Source: Rhodospirillales bacterium
GTDB lineage: Bacteria; Pseudomonadota; Alphaproteobacteria; CACIAM-22H2
Direction of reading: 5' to 3'
Length of the DNA stretch: 44,742 bases
Assembly: GCA_016794025.1 (NCBI GenBank)
Contig: JAEUKX010000081.1
Location: 1 to 44,742 of the forward strand
Part shown: positions 16,753 through 24,664 of the stretch, in pieces
How positions within the stretch are numbered: the stretch's first letter is position 1
Layout of the letters: each line of letters opens with the position of its first letter
Position numbers and translations under genes: made by a program
Notes under the pieces: model-generated
What the model was told of the DNA's origin: nothing
What the model saw: the letters and a program-made list of their open reading frames with translations, nothing else
Database searches by the model: none

Positions 16753-17802
16753 TTAGGCAAGAATTTGCGTCGGCGCGACGCGCGGTTCGGCAATATGGGG
16801 CAGCACACGGGCGCCGATCAGGTCGCACGCCATCAATAGCTGATCGCGCGCGACGTCGCCGCCCCCCAGCATCAGCGAGACACGGGTGAGCCCGCTTGCC
16901 GCCAGCCGCGACAGGTGGTGAAGAAGGTCCTCCGGCGTGCCCACGACCGCAAGCCCCAATGCCTCAAGCGCCGGCAGCGAGACCGGCCTTTCGATCAGCG
17001 GCACCATCCAGCGCAGCGAGGCAAGCGATGGCTGCGCCTCGACCTGCGCCTTGATGACAGGTGCCGACCCTTCGAGGATGTGCCGGAAGGCCCAGGCGAG
17101 GCCGGGCCCTGCAATGCGACGCGCTTCGGCGCGGTCCTCGTGCACGAAGGCACCCAGCGTGAACGCCGTCTGGCCCTGCGGGTAGCGTTCGCGATAGCGC
17201 TGGAAGTTGAGCGCCGCGATGGGCCAGGGCTCGTAAGGGCCGCACTGCGCATCCATGCCGAGGTCGGCGGCGAGATCAAAGGTCGGCGTGCTGATGCAGG
17301 CCATCCAGCCGCGCACCAAGCGCGTGTCGGGCGGCGGCGCCACAGGCTCGCGGATGCCGTGACGCTCGACCTCGCCGCGCATCAGGATATTCCGCAGCTC
17401 GCCCAGCCCCTCGATCATGCGCGCGCGGCCGCCCTCGTAATCCTGTCCGAATCCCTTCAGCTCGGCCGGCGAAATGCCGCGGCCCACGCTCCACATCGCC
17501 CGGCCGCCGGACAGCAGGTCGAGCGTGGCGAGCCGTTCGGCAATGCGCAGCGGGTCGTGCAGCGGCATCGGGAAGACGCCGAGGCCGAGCTGAAGCCCCT
17601 TCGTCTCGCGCGCCAGCGCCGCCAGCAGCATCTCCGGGCTGGAAGACTTCGCGTAATCGCCCTGGAAGTGGAATTCCGACACCCAGAGGCCGGCAAAATC
17701 CGCCCGGTCCGCCTGTGCGGCTAGGGCCATCGCATCGTCGAATGCAACCCGCGGATCGCGGCCTTGCGGTGTCGAAAAACTGAGGGTGAGGTCGACGAGC
17801 AT
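16753..17802 (-). CDS. LLM-class flavin-dependent oxidoreductase (luciferase-like)
   Basis: A 349-residue TIM-barrel enzyme of the bacterial luciferase-like monooxygenase family using FMN or F420. Family features are the early VAFDDAMALAAQADRADFAG, LWVSEFHF in strand 2, LGLGVFPMPLHDPLRIAERL leading into the nonprolyl cis-peptide region, and the helix after LDLLSGGRAMWSVGRG. The C-terminal half contains VVGTPEDLLHHLSRLAASGL, the usual late strand-helix for cofactor-phosphate contact. Substrate is unknown; the family covers alkanesulfonate, EDTA, bacterial luciferase and ring-cleaving monooxygenases. Because alkanesulfonate monooxygenases are in this group and an SsuA-like binding protein lies 0.4 kb away on the same strand, sulfonate use is one possibility. 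It is divergent from the fcc genes. Confidence 0.87.
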   Translation of the reverse strand: MLVDLTLSFSTPQGRDPRVAFDDAMALAAQADRADFAGLWVSEFHFQGDYAKSSSPEMLLAALARETKGLQLGLGVFPMPLHDPLRIAERLATLDLLSGGRAMWSVGRGISPAELKGFGQDYEGGRARMIEGLGELRNILMRGEVERHGIREPVAPPPDTRLVRGWMACISTPTFDLAADLGMDAQCGPYEPWPIAALNFQRYRERYPQGQTAFTLGAFVHEDRAEARRIAGPGLAWAFRHILEGSAPVIKAQVEAQPSLASLRWMVPLIERPVSLPALEALGLAVVGTPEDLLHHLSRLAASGLTRVSLMLGGGDVARDQLLMACDLIGARVLPHIAEPRVAPTQILA

Positions 17803-17847
17803 GGGCCGGCTGTCATACCGCCGAAATCGAATAAACTAAAGGACGTG

Positions 17848-17869
17848 TTTCGAAAGTTTCGCTCGCGAA
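17848..17869. promoter_or_regulatory. Two adjacent palindromes in the LLM/fcc divergent promoter region
   Basis: TTTCGAAA (perfect 8-bp palindrome) is followed two bases later by TTCGC-TC-GCGAA (perfect 12-bp dyad). They lie about 45 bp upstream of the LLM oxidoreductase start and about 120 bp upstream of fccA. The position fits an operator for a regulator of one or both genes. The rest of the 186-bp gap turns AT-rich just before fccA, where AAAGGGAG forms the ribosome binding site. Confidence 0.3.
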
Positions 17870-17988
17870 CGGGCGCGTACCCACCCTACCCTTGCGGGCC
17901 AACAGGTTAGCTGCATCTTGCCAGCGCCCCGCCGCCACCGCATACTCGGATCATAAATTAGAAAAAGACGATAAAGGGAGCATCCCAG

Positions 17989-18303
17989 ATGACGCAACTT
18001 CCACGCCTTGCGTCCGCCGCGCTCTTGGTCCTTGCCGCTTGTGCGGGCCAGGCGTCGGCGCAGGCCCTTGCCCCGACCAGCGGCCGTACGCTTGCGGCCA
18101 CCTGCACGGGCTGCCATGGCCCCGGCGGCCACAGTCCCGGCGAAATCCCCTCGATCTACGGCAAGACGGAAACCCAGATCGTCCAGGCGCTGACCGAGTT
18201 CAGGTCCGACCGCCGCCCCGCGACGATGATGAACCGCCATGCCAAGGGCTTCACCGAGGCAGAGATCGCCGCGATCGCCAAGGAAGTCGCCACCTGGCGC
18301 TGA
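17989..18303 (+). CDS. fccA: Class I c-type cytochrome, sulfide dehydrogenase cytochrome subunit (FccA-like)
   Basis: A 104-residue periplasmic mono-haem cytochrome. A Sec signal peptide (through QASAQA) precedes one haem site, CTGCH (Cys39, Cys42, His43), within TCTGCHGPGG. A methionine in ATMMNRH is the likely sixth ligand, and FTEAEIAAIAKEVATW is the C-terminal helix of class I cytochromes. It sits 23 bp upstream of the flavoprotein subunit gene, so it should form the electron-accepting subunit of flavocytochrome c, oxidising sulfide and reducing a downstream cytochrome. At one haem it corresponds to the smaller form of FccA rather than the di-haem form. The start is backed by AAAGGGAG upstream. 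Confidence 0.88.
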   Translation: MTQLPRLASAALLVLAACAGQASAQALAPTSGRTLAATCTGCHGPGGHSPGEIPSIYGKTETQIVQALTEFRSDRRPATMMNRHAKGFTEAEIAAIAKEVATWR

Positions 18304-18326
18304 CAGAGCCCCCGAGGAGAAACGCC

Positions 18327-19616
18327 ATGTCCCGCACCAACCTTTCGCGCCGCGGCTTCACGGGTTCGCTGCTGGCCGCCACCGCCCTTTCCGCCTGTGC
18401 CGTGCAGCCCGAAGCGCCGGCAAAGGCGCGCGTTGTCGTCATCGGCGGCGGCTTTGGCGGAACCACCGCCGCGAAGTTCCTGCGCCTCGAGGATCCCGGC
18501 ATCGCCGTGACGCTGGTCGAGCCGAAATCCGCATTCTCGACCTGCCCCGGCTCGAACTACGTCATCGGCGGGCTGTCGAAGATGTCCGACATCACGCACG
18601 GCTACGCCGCGCTCACCGGCGTGCACGGCGTGCGCCACGTGCGCGAGATGGCCGTGGCGGTCGATCCGGTCGCGAAGACCGTGCGCACATCGGGCGGCCA
18701 GACGCTGGCCTACGACCGGCTCGTGATGTCGCCGGGCATCGACCTGCGCTGGGGCGCCATCGCCGGCTATGACGAGGCCGCCTCGGCGCGCATGCCGCAC
18801 GCCTGGCAGGCCGGCCCGCAGACCGAACTCCTGCGCCGCCAGCTCGAGGCCATGCCCGACGGCGGCGTGGTGGCGCTGGCCATTCCGGGCATGCCGTATC
18901 GCTGCCCGCCGGGCCCGTACGAGCGCATCTCGATGATCGCGAACTATCTCAAGACCGCGAAGCCGCGCTCGAAGATCCTGGCGCTCGACGCCAAGGACGC
19001 GTTCTCCAAGCAGCCGCTCTTCCAGGACGGCTGGGCCGCCCTCTATCCCGGCCTGATCGAGTGGGTGCCGCTGGGCAAGGACGGCAAGGTTGTCGAGGTC
19101 GTGTCCGGCGAGATGACGCTCGTCAGCGATTTCGGCCAGCGCCACAAGGTGGCCGTCGCCAACGTCATACCGCCGCAGTTCGCCGGCAAGATCGCGCGCG
19201 ATGCCGGCCTCGCCGACCAGGCGGGATGGTGCCCGGTCGATCCGTTCACGTTCGAATCAAGGCAGGCGAAGAACATCCACGTGATCGGCGACGCGTCGAT
19301 CGCCGGCGCCATGCCCAAGTCGGGCTTTGCCGCGTCCAGTCAGGCGAAGTTCGTGGCGCGCGCGATCGCCGCGGCGATCAACGGGCGGCCCGCCGAAGCG
19401 CCGGTCTTCGCCAACACCTGCTATTCTCTGGTGGGGCCGGATTACGGCATTTCCGTCGCCGACATCTACCGCTCGACGCCGCAGGGCATCGTCGCCGTGC
19501 AGGGTGCGGGCGGCGTGAGCCCGCGCACGCCCGCCGACGCGGCGGCCTTCCGCCATCTCGAGGCGATGTACACCCACGGCTGGTACGCCTCGGCGACGAA
19601 GGAGATCTGGGGCTAG
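18327..19616 (+). CDS. fccB: Flavocytochrome c sulfide dehydrogenase, flavin subunit (FccB/SoxF-like)
   Basis: A 429-residue FAD protein that oxidises sulfide to sulfur in the periplasm, passing electrons to the FccA cytochrome encoded just upstream. A twin-arginine signal (SRRGFTGSLLAATAL) directs folded export. The FAD motif VVVIGGGFGG lies at 36-45. Four cysteines remain in the mature part: Cys73 (FSTCPGSNYVIGG), Cys193 (YRCPPGPYERIS), Cys302 and Cys365 (FANTCYSLV). Cys193 and Cys365 sit in the blocks that carry the redox-active disulfide in characterised FccB. The late FAD contact HVIGDASIAGAMPKSGFAA is intact. No other sox genes lie nearby. GAGGAGA gives a strong ribosome binding site. 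The stop codon is part of a hairpin shared with the convergent ABC operon. Confidence 0.93.
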   Translation: MSRTNLSRRGFTGSLLAATALSACAVQPEAPAKARVVVIGGGFGGTTAAKFLRLEDPGIAVTLVEPKSAFSTCPGSNYVIGGLSKMSDITHGYAALTGVHGVRHVREMAVAVDPVAKTVRTSGGQTLAYDRLVMSPGIDLRWGAIAGYDEAASARMPHAWQAGPQTELLRRQLEAMPDGGVVALAIPGMPYRCPPGPYERISMIANYLKTAKPRSKILALDAKDAFSKQPLFQDGWAALYPGLIEWVPLGKDGKVVEVVSGEMTLVSDFGQRHKVAVANVIPPQFAGKIARDAGLADQAGWCPVDPFTFESRQAKNIHVIGDASIAGAMPKSGFAASSQAKFVARAIAAAINGRPAEAPVFANTCYSLVGPDYGISVADIYRSTPQGIVAVQGAGGVSPRTPADAAAFRHLEAMYTHGWYASATKEIWG

Positions 19617-19633
19617 GCGCGAAAGGCGCCTAG
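19613..19633. terminator. Compact bidirectional hairpin spanning both stop codons
   Basis: CTAGGCGC-GAAAG-GCGCCTAG forms a perfect 8-bp stem with a 5-base loop. The left arm contains the fccB stop TAG and the right arm contains, on the other strand, the stop of the ABC permease gene. Only 13 bp separate the two coding regions. No T-run follows on either side, so Rho-independent action would be weak; it may instead block convergent transcription or stabilise both mRNA ends. Confidence 0.5.
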
Positions 19634-20436
19634 CGTCCCAGCTTCGCCATCACCTCGCCCTTGAGGAAGCGCTCGACGAGCAGCATGAACGCGACCGAGG
19701 GCACGAGCAGGATGAGCGCCGAGATCGAGGCGATCTGGATGTTGCCGCCCGCGGCCGCGTTGTAGAGCAGCAGCGGCAGCGTGCGCACTTCCGGCGCGCC
19801 GACGAAGAAGCTGCCCGTGAACTCGTCGAGCGATTCGAGGAACACGAAGATCGCGCTCGCCACAAGGCCGGGTGCCGCCAGCGGCAGCGTCACCTCGAAG
19901 AACGTGCGCGGCGCGCCCGCCCCCATGTTGCGCGCCGCCTGCTCCAGCTCCGGTTCGATCGCCGCGAAGGCCGCCGTCGCGATCCACACCGAATAGACGA
20001 GGCCGTGGACCGTATGGACGAGCACGACGCCCGGCACCGTGCCGTTCAGGTCGAAGGCGAAGAAGATCTGCGCGATGTTGATGTAGACCGGCAGGCTCGG
20101 GAACGCCTGCGGCATCAGGAACAGCAGCAGCACGACCGGCCGCCATGGCAGCCGTCCGCGCGCCAGCGCATAGCCCGCCGGGATCGACAGCGCCAGCGAG
20201 GCGGCCGTCGTCAGCAGCGCGATCCACACGCTGAGCCACAACGATTCCATCGCGCGGCCGGTCGGGCGGAAGACGACCTCCCAGAAGCGGAAGCCCCATT
20301 GCGAGGGGAGCTTGTTGGGCCAGAACCACGCCTCCGCCACCGACCAGATCAGCAGGTTGGCAAGCGGCCCGAAGATCACGAACACGGCAAGGCCGAGAAG
20401 GACCGCGCGCAGCGGCCAGCGGAGCGCGGCACTCAT
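19630..20436 (-). CDS. ABC transporter permease (PotC-like, last gene of operon)
   Basis: A 268-residue inner-membrane permease of the spermidine/putrescine/iron/thiosulfonate-type ABC importers (binding-protein-dependent transport system family). Six hydrophobic segments are visible, with the cytoplasmic EAA loop reading ELEQAARNMGAG, followed by VTLPLAAPGLVASA, which docks on the ATPase. SLDEFTGSFFVGAP before the last helices is typical of the PotC side. Its start overlaps by 4 bp the end of the other permease gene, so the two are translationally coupled. With the upstream ATPase and binding-protein genes it completes a four-gene importer. Its stop codon is in the hairpin shared with fccB. 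Confidence 0.9.
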   Translation of the reverse strand: MSAALRWPLRAVLLGLAVFVIFGPLANLLIWSVAEAWFWPNKLPSQWGFRFWEVVFRPTGRAMESLWLSVWIALLTTAASLALSIPAGYALARGRLPWRPVVLLLFLMPQAFPSLPVYINIAQIFFAFDLNGTVPGVVLVHTVHGLVYSVWIATAAFAAIEPELEQAARNMGAGAPRTFFEVTLPLAAPGLVASAIFVFLESLDEFTGSFFVGAPEVRTLPLLLYNAAAGGNIQIASISALILLVPSVAFMLLVERFLKGEVMAKLGR

Positions 20437-21266
20437 CGTCCGGCCCTCTCGCGCATGCCGTGGCGCAGGTAGAACCACGCCGCGAAGCCGGTCATCAGGT
20501 ACGAGACGAAGCCCAGCGCGTTGGCCGTGCCGTAGTCGCCGACGGAATTGATGCGCCAGGCCATGTTGACCGTCAGCATCGACGGGCTCTGCCCCGAAAG
20601 CATGAGCGGCACCGACAGGACCGACATCATCGTGACGAACGAGAGCACGAGGCCGACGGCCAGCGTGCGGCTCACCTGCGGGACGACGATCTCGACGAGG
20701 ATGCGCAGGCGCGAGGCGCCGAGATTGCGCGCGGCCTCGATCGTCGCGCGGTCGAGCCCGGCCATGGCGCCCGCCACCATCAGCGCCACGAACGGCGTCT
20801 GCTTCCACACGAACGTGAAGACGATGCCCCGCCAGTCGAGGAAGCCCTGCACCTGGTCAAGATCGAGGATGCCGAAATAGACGAGCGTCATGTTCATCAT
20901 GCCGTTGCGCGCGATGAACGTGCGCATGCACTGCGCGGCCACGATGAACGGGATGAAAAGCGGCCACCGGTAGACGAAATTGAGGATCGCCTTGGCCACG
21001 CGGCTTTCGCCCAGCGTCAGGTAGCCGCCGATGGCGACCGAGAAGAACGCGATCAGCGCGCACGAGACGAGCACGATCACCACAGTGAAGGCGGTGTCGA
21101 GCCGGTAGAGATCCCATGCGCGGCCGAAATTGCCCAGCGTCCACGCACCCGCCTTGTCCTGGAAGGCGCCGACGAGAGAGAAGCCGAGCGGATAGATGAA
21201 CAGCAGCGCCACGACGACCAGCGCCGGGACCGTCAGCAGGATGGAGATGTTTCTGTTGGGACCCAT
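20433..21266 (-). CDS. ABC transporter permease (PotB-like)
   Basis: A 277-residue inner-membrane permease, partner of the downstream PotC-like subunit. An N-terminal membrane segment (ISILLTVPALVVVALLFIYP) is followed by five more, and the EAA loop reads TIEAARNLGAS with RILVEIVVPQVSRTL after it. The heterodimer of the two permeases would form the translocation pore. The gene follows the binding-protein gene by about 55 bp on the same strand. Substrate is not fixed by sequence: this group includes importers for polyamines, iron(III), 2-aminoethylphosphonate and sugar-like compounds. Confidence 0.9.
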   Translation of the reverse strand: MGPNRNISILLTVPALVVVALLFIYPLGFSLVGAFQDKAGAWTLGNFGRAWDLYRLDTAFTVVIVLVSCALIAFFSVAIGGYLTLGESRVAKAILNFVYRWPLFIPFIVAAQCMRTFIARNGMMNMTLVYFGILDLDQVQGFLDWRGIVFTFVWKQTPFVALMVAGAMAGLDRATIEAARNLGASRLRILVEIVVPQVSRTLAVGLVLSFVTMMSVLSVPLMLSGQSPSMLTVNMAWRINSVGDYGTANALGFVSYLMTGFAAWFYLRHGMRERAGR

Positions 21267-21321
21267 GTCGCAACCGCGACGGCGGAACCGGCCGAGGCCG
21301 GCCCCGCCGCCTGCACGTGGC

Positions 21322-22473
21322 TCAGTTCAGCACGATCTTCTCGTACTGCTCCTGGATCTTCGTGAAGTAGTCCGACTGCGGCATGGGCTTGCCCATCGCC
21401 TTCAGCATGTCGGGCGGCACGTCCTTGAACAGCTTGTCCCACACCTTCTTGTCGAGGAACTGCTGCACGTGGTTCGCGTCGATGCCCGGCAGCCAGTTGA
21501 AGCGCTCGACGATGCCCTTGGCCTGCACCTGCGGCGAGGTCGCCAGTTCGACGAACTTGCGCGCGACGGCCGCGTTGGCGGCCTTCTCGGGCACGACATA
21601 GTACATCGGCTGCCCCGGCAGGCCGGTCTTGAGCAGCGTCAGCTTCAGGTTCGGCGAGAGCTTGCCGTCGGCCTGCCAGGAATAGAACATGTCCATCCAC
21701 ACCGGACCCATGTCGATCTCGCCGCGGTTGAGCGCGTCGAGCGTGCCCGCGTTGCCCGGCGTGATCGTCACGTTGCCGTTGAAGGCCTTCATCTTCTGCA
21801 GTGCCGGCGTCAGCGAGGCCACCGTCGCGTCGTCGTAGGGCCCGTCGATGAGCTTGGCGGGCTGCGGCGCGTAGGCGTAGAGCCAGCCGAAGACGAAGCC
21901 CACGCCCGACATGCCGCCGCGGATGCCGTTGTGCCCGAAGCGCTTCGGGTTGGCGGCCGCGAAGGCGACGAGGTCATCGTAGCTCGCCGGCGGCGTCTTG
22001 ACCTTGTCGGGGTTGTAGGCGATCGCGATCTGGCTGTTGAACATCGGGATCACATATCCGTCGACATTCACGCCCAGCGCGTTCTTGGTCACGTCGTTCG
22101 TGGCCATCGAGCCGGTCGAGACCTGGCCGCGGTACTTCGCGAGCAGCCCGTCCTTGACCATCATGCCGGCCATCTTCTGGTGGACCACGGCCACGTCGAC
22201 GTCGACGGCAGCGGCACCGGCCTTCTTCTGCGCCTCGAGGCGCTCCCAGATGCGCTGCGAACCGGCATCGCCGGGGCCCGTGCCCACCGCGCGGACCTTC
22301 ACGCCGGGATTGGCCTTCTCGAACATCGGTCCGAGATATTCGGTGATGTAGTCGACCATGTTCTGGTCGCCTGCCGTCATCACGTTCAGGTTCACCTGCT
22401 GGGCGTGCGCTCCGGGCGCGAATGCGAACATCGCACCCGCGGCGACCGCCCCCAGCATCGTTCTGCGCTTCAT
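21322..22473 (-). CDS. ABC transporter extracellular solute-binding protein, family 1
   Basis: A 383-residue periplasmic binding protein with a signal peptide (MKRRTMLGAVAAGAMFAFAP, cleaved after AHA). The mature protein has the family-1 / PotD-like type II fold pattern: VNLNVMTAGDQNMVDYI at the start, FEKANPGVKVRAV, later YNPDKVKTPPASYDDLVAFA, and a hinge region DALNRGEIDMGPVW. GGAGGAG just before the ATG decides the start; the ATG four codons earlier lacks a binding site. It is encoded between the ATPase gene and the two permease genes, so it should deliver their ligand. The ligand cannot be named; the adjacent divergent SDR and aldolase-like genes hint at a hydroxy acid or polyol. Confidence 0.9.
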   Translation of the reverse strand: MKRRTMLGAVAAGAMFAFAPGAHAQQVNLNVMTAGDQNMVDYITEYLGPMFEKANPGVKVRAVGTGPGDAGSQRIWERLEAQKKAGAAAVDVDVAVVHQKMAGMMVKDGLLAKYRGQVSTGSMATNDVTKNALGVNVDGYVIPMFNSQIAIAYNPDKVKTPPASYDDLVAFAAANPKRFGHNGIRGGMSGVGFVFGWLYAYAPQPAKLIDGPYDDATVASLTPALQKMKAFNGNVTITPGNAGTLDALNRGEIDMGPVWMDMFYSWQADGKLSPNLKLTLLKTGLPGQPMYYVVPEKAANAAVARKFVELATSPQVQAKGIVERFNWLPGIDANHVQQFLDKKVWDKLFKDVPPDMLKAMGKPMPQSDYFTKIQEQYEKIVLN

Positions 22474-22564
22474 CTTCTCCTCCATCTTCGACCGGTCGAT
22501 TCATGCCGGCGGGACTCCGGTCCCGCCCGCCGGCTTGTCTTCTAGGACGCGAACCGTTGCAGTT

Positions 22565-23641
22565 CTAAGACGCTCCCGCCTGATAGAGATGCAGGGCGTC
22601 GGCCGGCACGCGCACCGCGACGGCGTCGCCGAGCGCGCGCTTCTCCGGCGCGTCGACAAGGAACTGGCTCTCGCCCACCGCCACCGAATAGCGCCACACG
22701 CCGCCGGGATAGGCGGCCTGGACGATCCGGCCGGGGAGCATCAGCGAGTCCGCGAAGTCGGCGCCGGCATCGGCAAGCTCGGCCGCTTCCGAACGGAAAT
22801 GCGCGACGAGTTTCCCGCGCGCGAAGCCCTGCGGGCCGGGCCGGGCCAGGCGGGCCGGCCGGTTGCCCGCACCCGGCGCCACGACGATGGCCTCGCCCGA
22901 GCGCTCGGCCTCGATCCGCACGACGTTGGTGGCCCCCATGAAGGCGGCCACGAACGGCGAATTGGGGGCGTTGTAGATCGTCTCCGGCGGGCCGACCTGC
23001 GCGATCTGGCCGGCGTCGAGGATCACGATGCGGTCGGCCATCACCATGGCTTCCTCGCGGTCGTGCGTGACGTGGATGGCCGTGATGCCGAGGCTCTTCT
23101 GCAGCGCCTTGATCTCGTGGCGGACATCCTCGCGGATGCGCGCATCGAGATTGGAAAGCGGTTCGTCCAGCAGCAGCACCTGCGGTTCGACCGCCAGCGC
23201 CCGGCCCAGCGCCACGCGCTGGCGCTGGCCGCCGGAAAGCTGGGTCACGTTGCGATGGCCGAAGCCGTCGAGCTTCAGCATCGCCAGTATCTCGTTCACG
23301 CGCGCATCGATGCGCGCGCGGTCCCACTTCTTCAGACGCAGGCCGTAGCCTACGTTCTGGGCGACGGTCATGTGCGGCCAGAGCGCGTAGCTCTGGAAGA
23401 CCATCGCCATGCCGCGCCGGTCGGGCGGCTCCCCGGAGATGTCGCGCCCGCCCACGCGGATCTCGCCGGCGTCTGCCGACAGGAACCCGGCGATCGTACG
23501 CAACAATGTTGTCTTCCCGCAGCCGGAAGAGCCCAGCAATGCCACGAATTCGCCGGGCGCCACGTCGAGCGAGACGCCCTTCAGCACGCGCGTCGCGCCG
23601 TAAGACGTCTCAATGCGATCGATCTCAAGTCGGGCCGACAT
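22565..23641 (-). CDS. ABC transporter ATP-binding protein (PotA/FbpC-like, with TOBE domain)
   Basis: A 358-residue cytoplasmic ATPase energising the importer. All nucleotide-binding motifs are intact: Walker A GSSGCGKTT, Q-loop FQSYALWPHMT, signature LSGGQRQRVALGRALA, Walker B VLLLDEP with LSNLDA, and H-loop HVTHD. The C-terminal third (from about 240) is the TOBE regulatory domain found in PotA, FbpC and MalK. It is the first gene of a four-gene minus-strand operon (ATPase, binding protein, permease, permease). Its promoter lies in the 270-bp gap shared with the divergent SDR gene. Confidence 0.94.
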   Translation of the reverse strand: MSARLEIDRIETSYGATRVLKGVSLDVAPGEFVALLGSSGCGKTTLLRTIAGFLSADAGEIRVGGRDISGEPPDRRGMAMVFQSYALWPHMTVAQNVGYGLRLKKWDRARIDARVNEILAMLKLDGFGHRNVTQLSGGQRQRVALGRALAVEPQVLLLDEPLSNLDARIREDVRHEIKALQKSLGITAIHVTHDREEAMVMADRIVILDAGQIAQVGPPETIYNAPNSPFVAAFMGATNVVRIEAERSGEAIVVAPGAGNRPARLARPGPQGFARGKLVAHFRSEAAELADAGADFADSLMLPGRIVQAAYPGGVWRYSVAVGESQFLVDAPEKRALGDAVAVRVPADALHLYQAGAS

Positions 23642-23911
23642 GGGCGGCGCTTCTCCCGAATTACTGTGGAGCTTGGCCGCCCCTTATAGAGTCGAATTAT
23701 GACACTTTGCTGACGGCCATGCCAACCCTTGCCGACATGACGGCAAGCCGCCATTATCCGTCGCGACGGAAAAATGCGGATCGGCGGGCGCGCACGCGCC
23801 GGCCCGGCCGGTTTTCGTGTGCCGGCAACCGCTGCGGGCGATGATGTCCAGTATTGCCGTAGGATGGGTGCGACGGCCGGCAGCTGCCGGAAACGGGAGG
23901 AGTACGCTTAC
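23642..23911. promoter_or_regulatory. Divergent promoter region between the ABC operon and the SDR/RraA pair
   Basis: A 270-bp non-coding gap. It contains CGAATTA twice in direct orientation about 37 bp apart (near 23656 and 23693), each within a locally AT-richer patch near the ABC start. GGGAGGAG precedes the SDR start codon. A shared operator for a substrate-responsive regulator is plausible, but no regulator gene is adjacent and no canonical sigma-70 pair was clear. Confidence 0.35.
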
Positions 23912-24664
23912 ATGAACGACATCGATCTGGGCGGCAGGCGTGCCGTCATCACCGGTGGCGCGCGCGGAATCGGCCTCGCGGTCGCCGAGCGGTTCCTTGC
24001 CTCGGGTGCCACGGTGACTCTGTGGGACCGCGACCCGCCAGCACTCGACGCCGCGACGAAGCGGCTGGCCGCCGGCGACAAGGTGCATACCGTGCGCGCG
24101 GACGTCGCCGACGATGCCAGCGTCGCCGCGGCGGCCAACGCCACGATCGGCGCCATGGGCGGCATCGACATCCTCGTGAACAATGCCGGCATCACGGGCC
24201 CCAACGCGACGACATGGGAATATCCGGTCGCCGAATGGAAGCGCGTGATGGATGTCGACCTGACGGGCCCCTTCCTGTGCTGCCGCGCCGTCGTGCCGGT
24301 GATGCTGAAGGCCGGTTACGGCCGCATCGTCAACATCGCCTCGGTCGCGGGCAAGGAAGGCAACCCCAACGCGCCCGCCTACTCGGCGGCGAAGGCCGGC
24401 CTGATCGGCCTCACCAAGTCGCTGGGCAAGGAGCTTGCGAAGGCGGGCATCCTCGTCAACTGCGTGACGCCGGCCGTGGCCGAGACCGAGATCCTGAAGC
24501 AGATGACCGAGGCACACGTCGCCTTCATGCTGTCGAAGATCCCGATGGGCCGCTTCGTCCAGGTCGACGAGATCGCCGCCATGGTCACGTGGCTTTCCTC
24601 GGCCGAATGCTCGTTCACCACCGGCGGCGTCTTCGACATCACCGGCGGCCGGGCGACCTACTGA
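23912..24664 (+). CDS. SDR-family NAD(P)-dependent oxidoreductase
   Basis: A 250-residue classical short-chain dehydrogenase. The cofactor motif is TGGARGIG, followed by NNAGITGP, the active-site serine in NIASVAG, and the catalytic YSAAK near residue 155. The C-terminal VFDITGGRATY is usual. The aspartate in LWDRDPPALD after strand 2 favours NAD over NADP. Members of this type oxidise secondary alcohols of hydroxy acids, polyols or acyl derivatives. Its stop overlaps the start of the RraA-like gene by one base (TGATG), so the two are coupled. Its position divergent from a complete ABC importer suggests that it acts on the imported compound. Substrate is not known. Confidence 0.9.
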   Translation: MNDIDLGGRRAVITGGARGIGLAVAERFLASGATVTLWDRDPPALDAATKRLAAGDKVHTVRADVADDASVAAAANATIGAMGGIDILVNNAGITGPNATTWEYPVAEWKRVMDVDLTGPFLCCRAVVPVMLKAGYGRIVNIASVAGKEGNPNAPAYSAAKAGLIGLTKSLGKELAKAGILVNCVTPAVAETEILKQMTEAHVAFMLSKIPMGRFVQVDEIAAMVTWLSSAECSFTTGGVFDITGGRATY

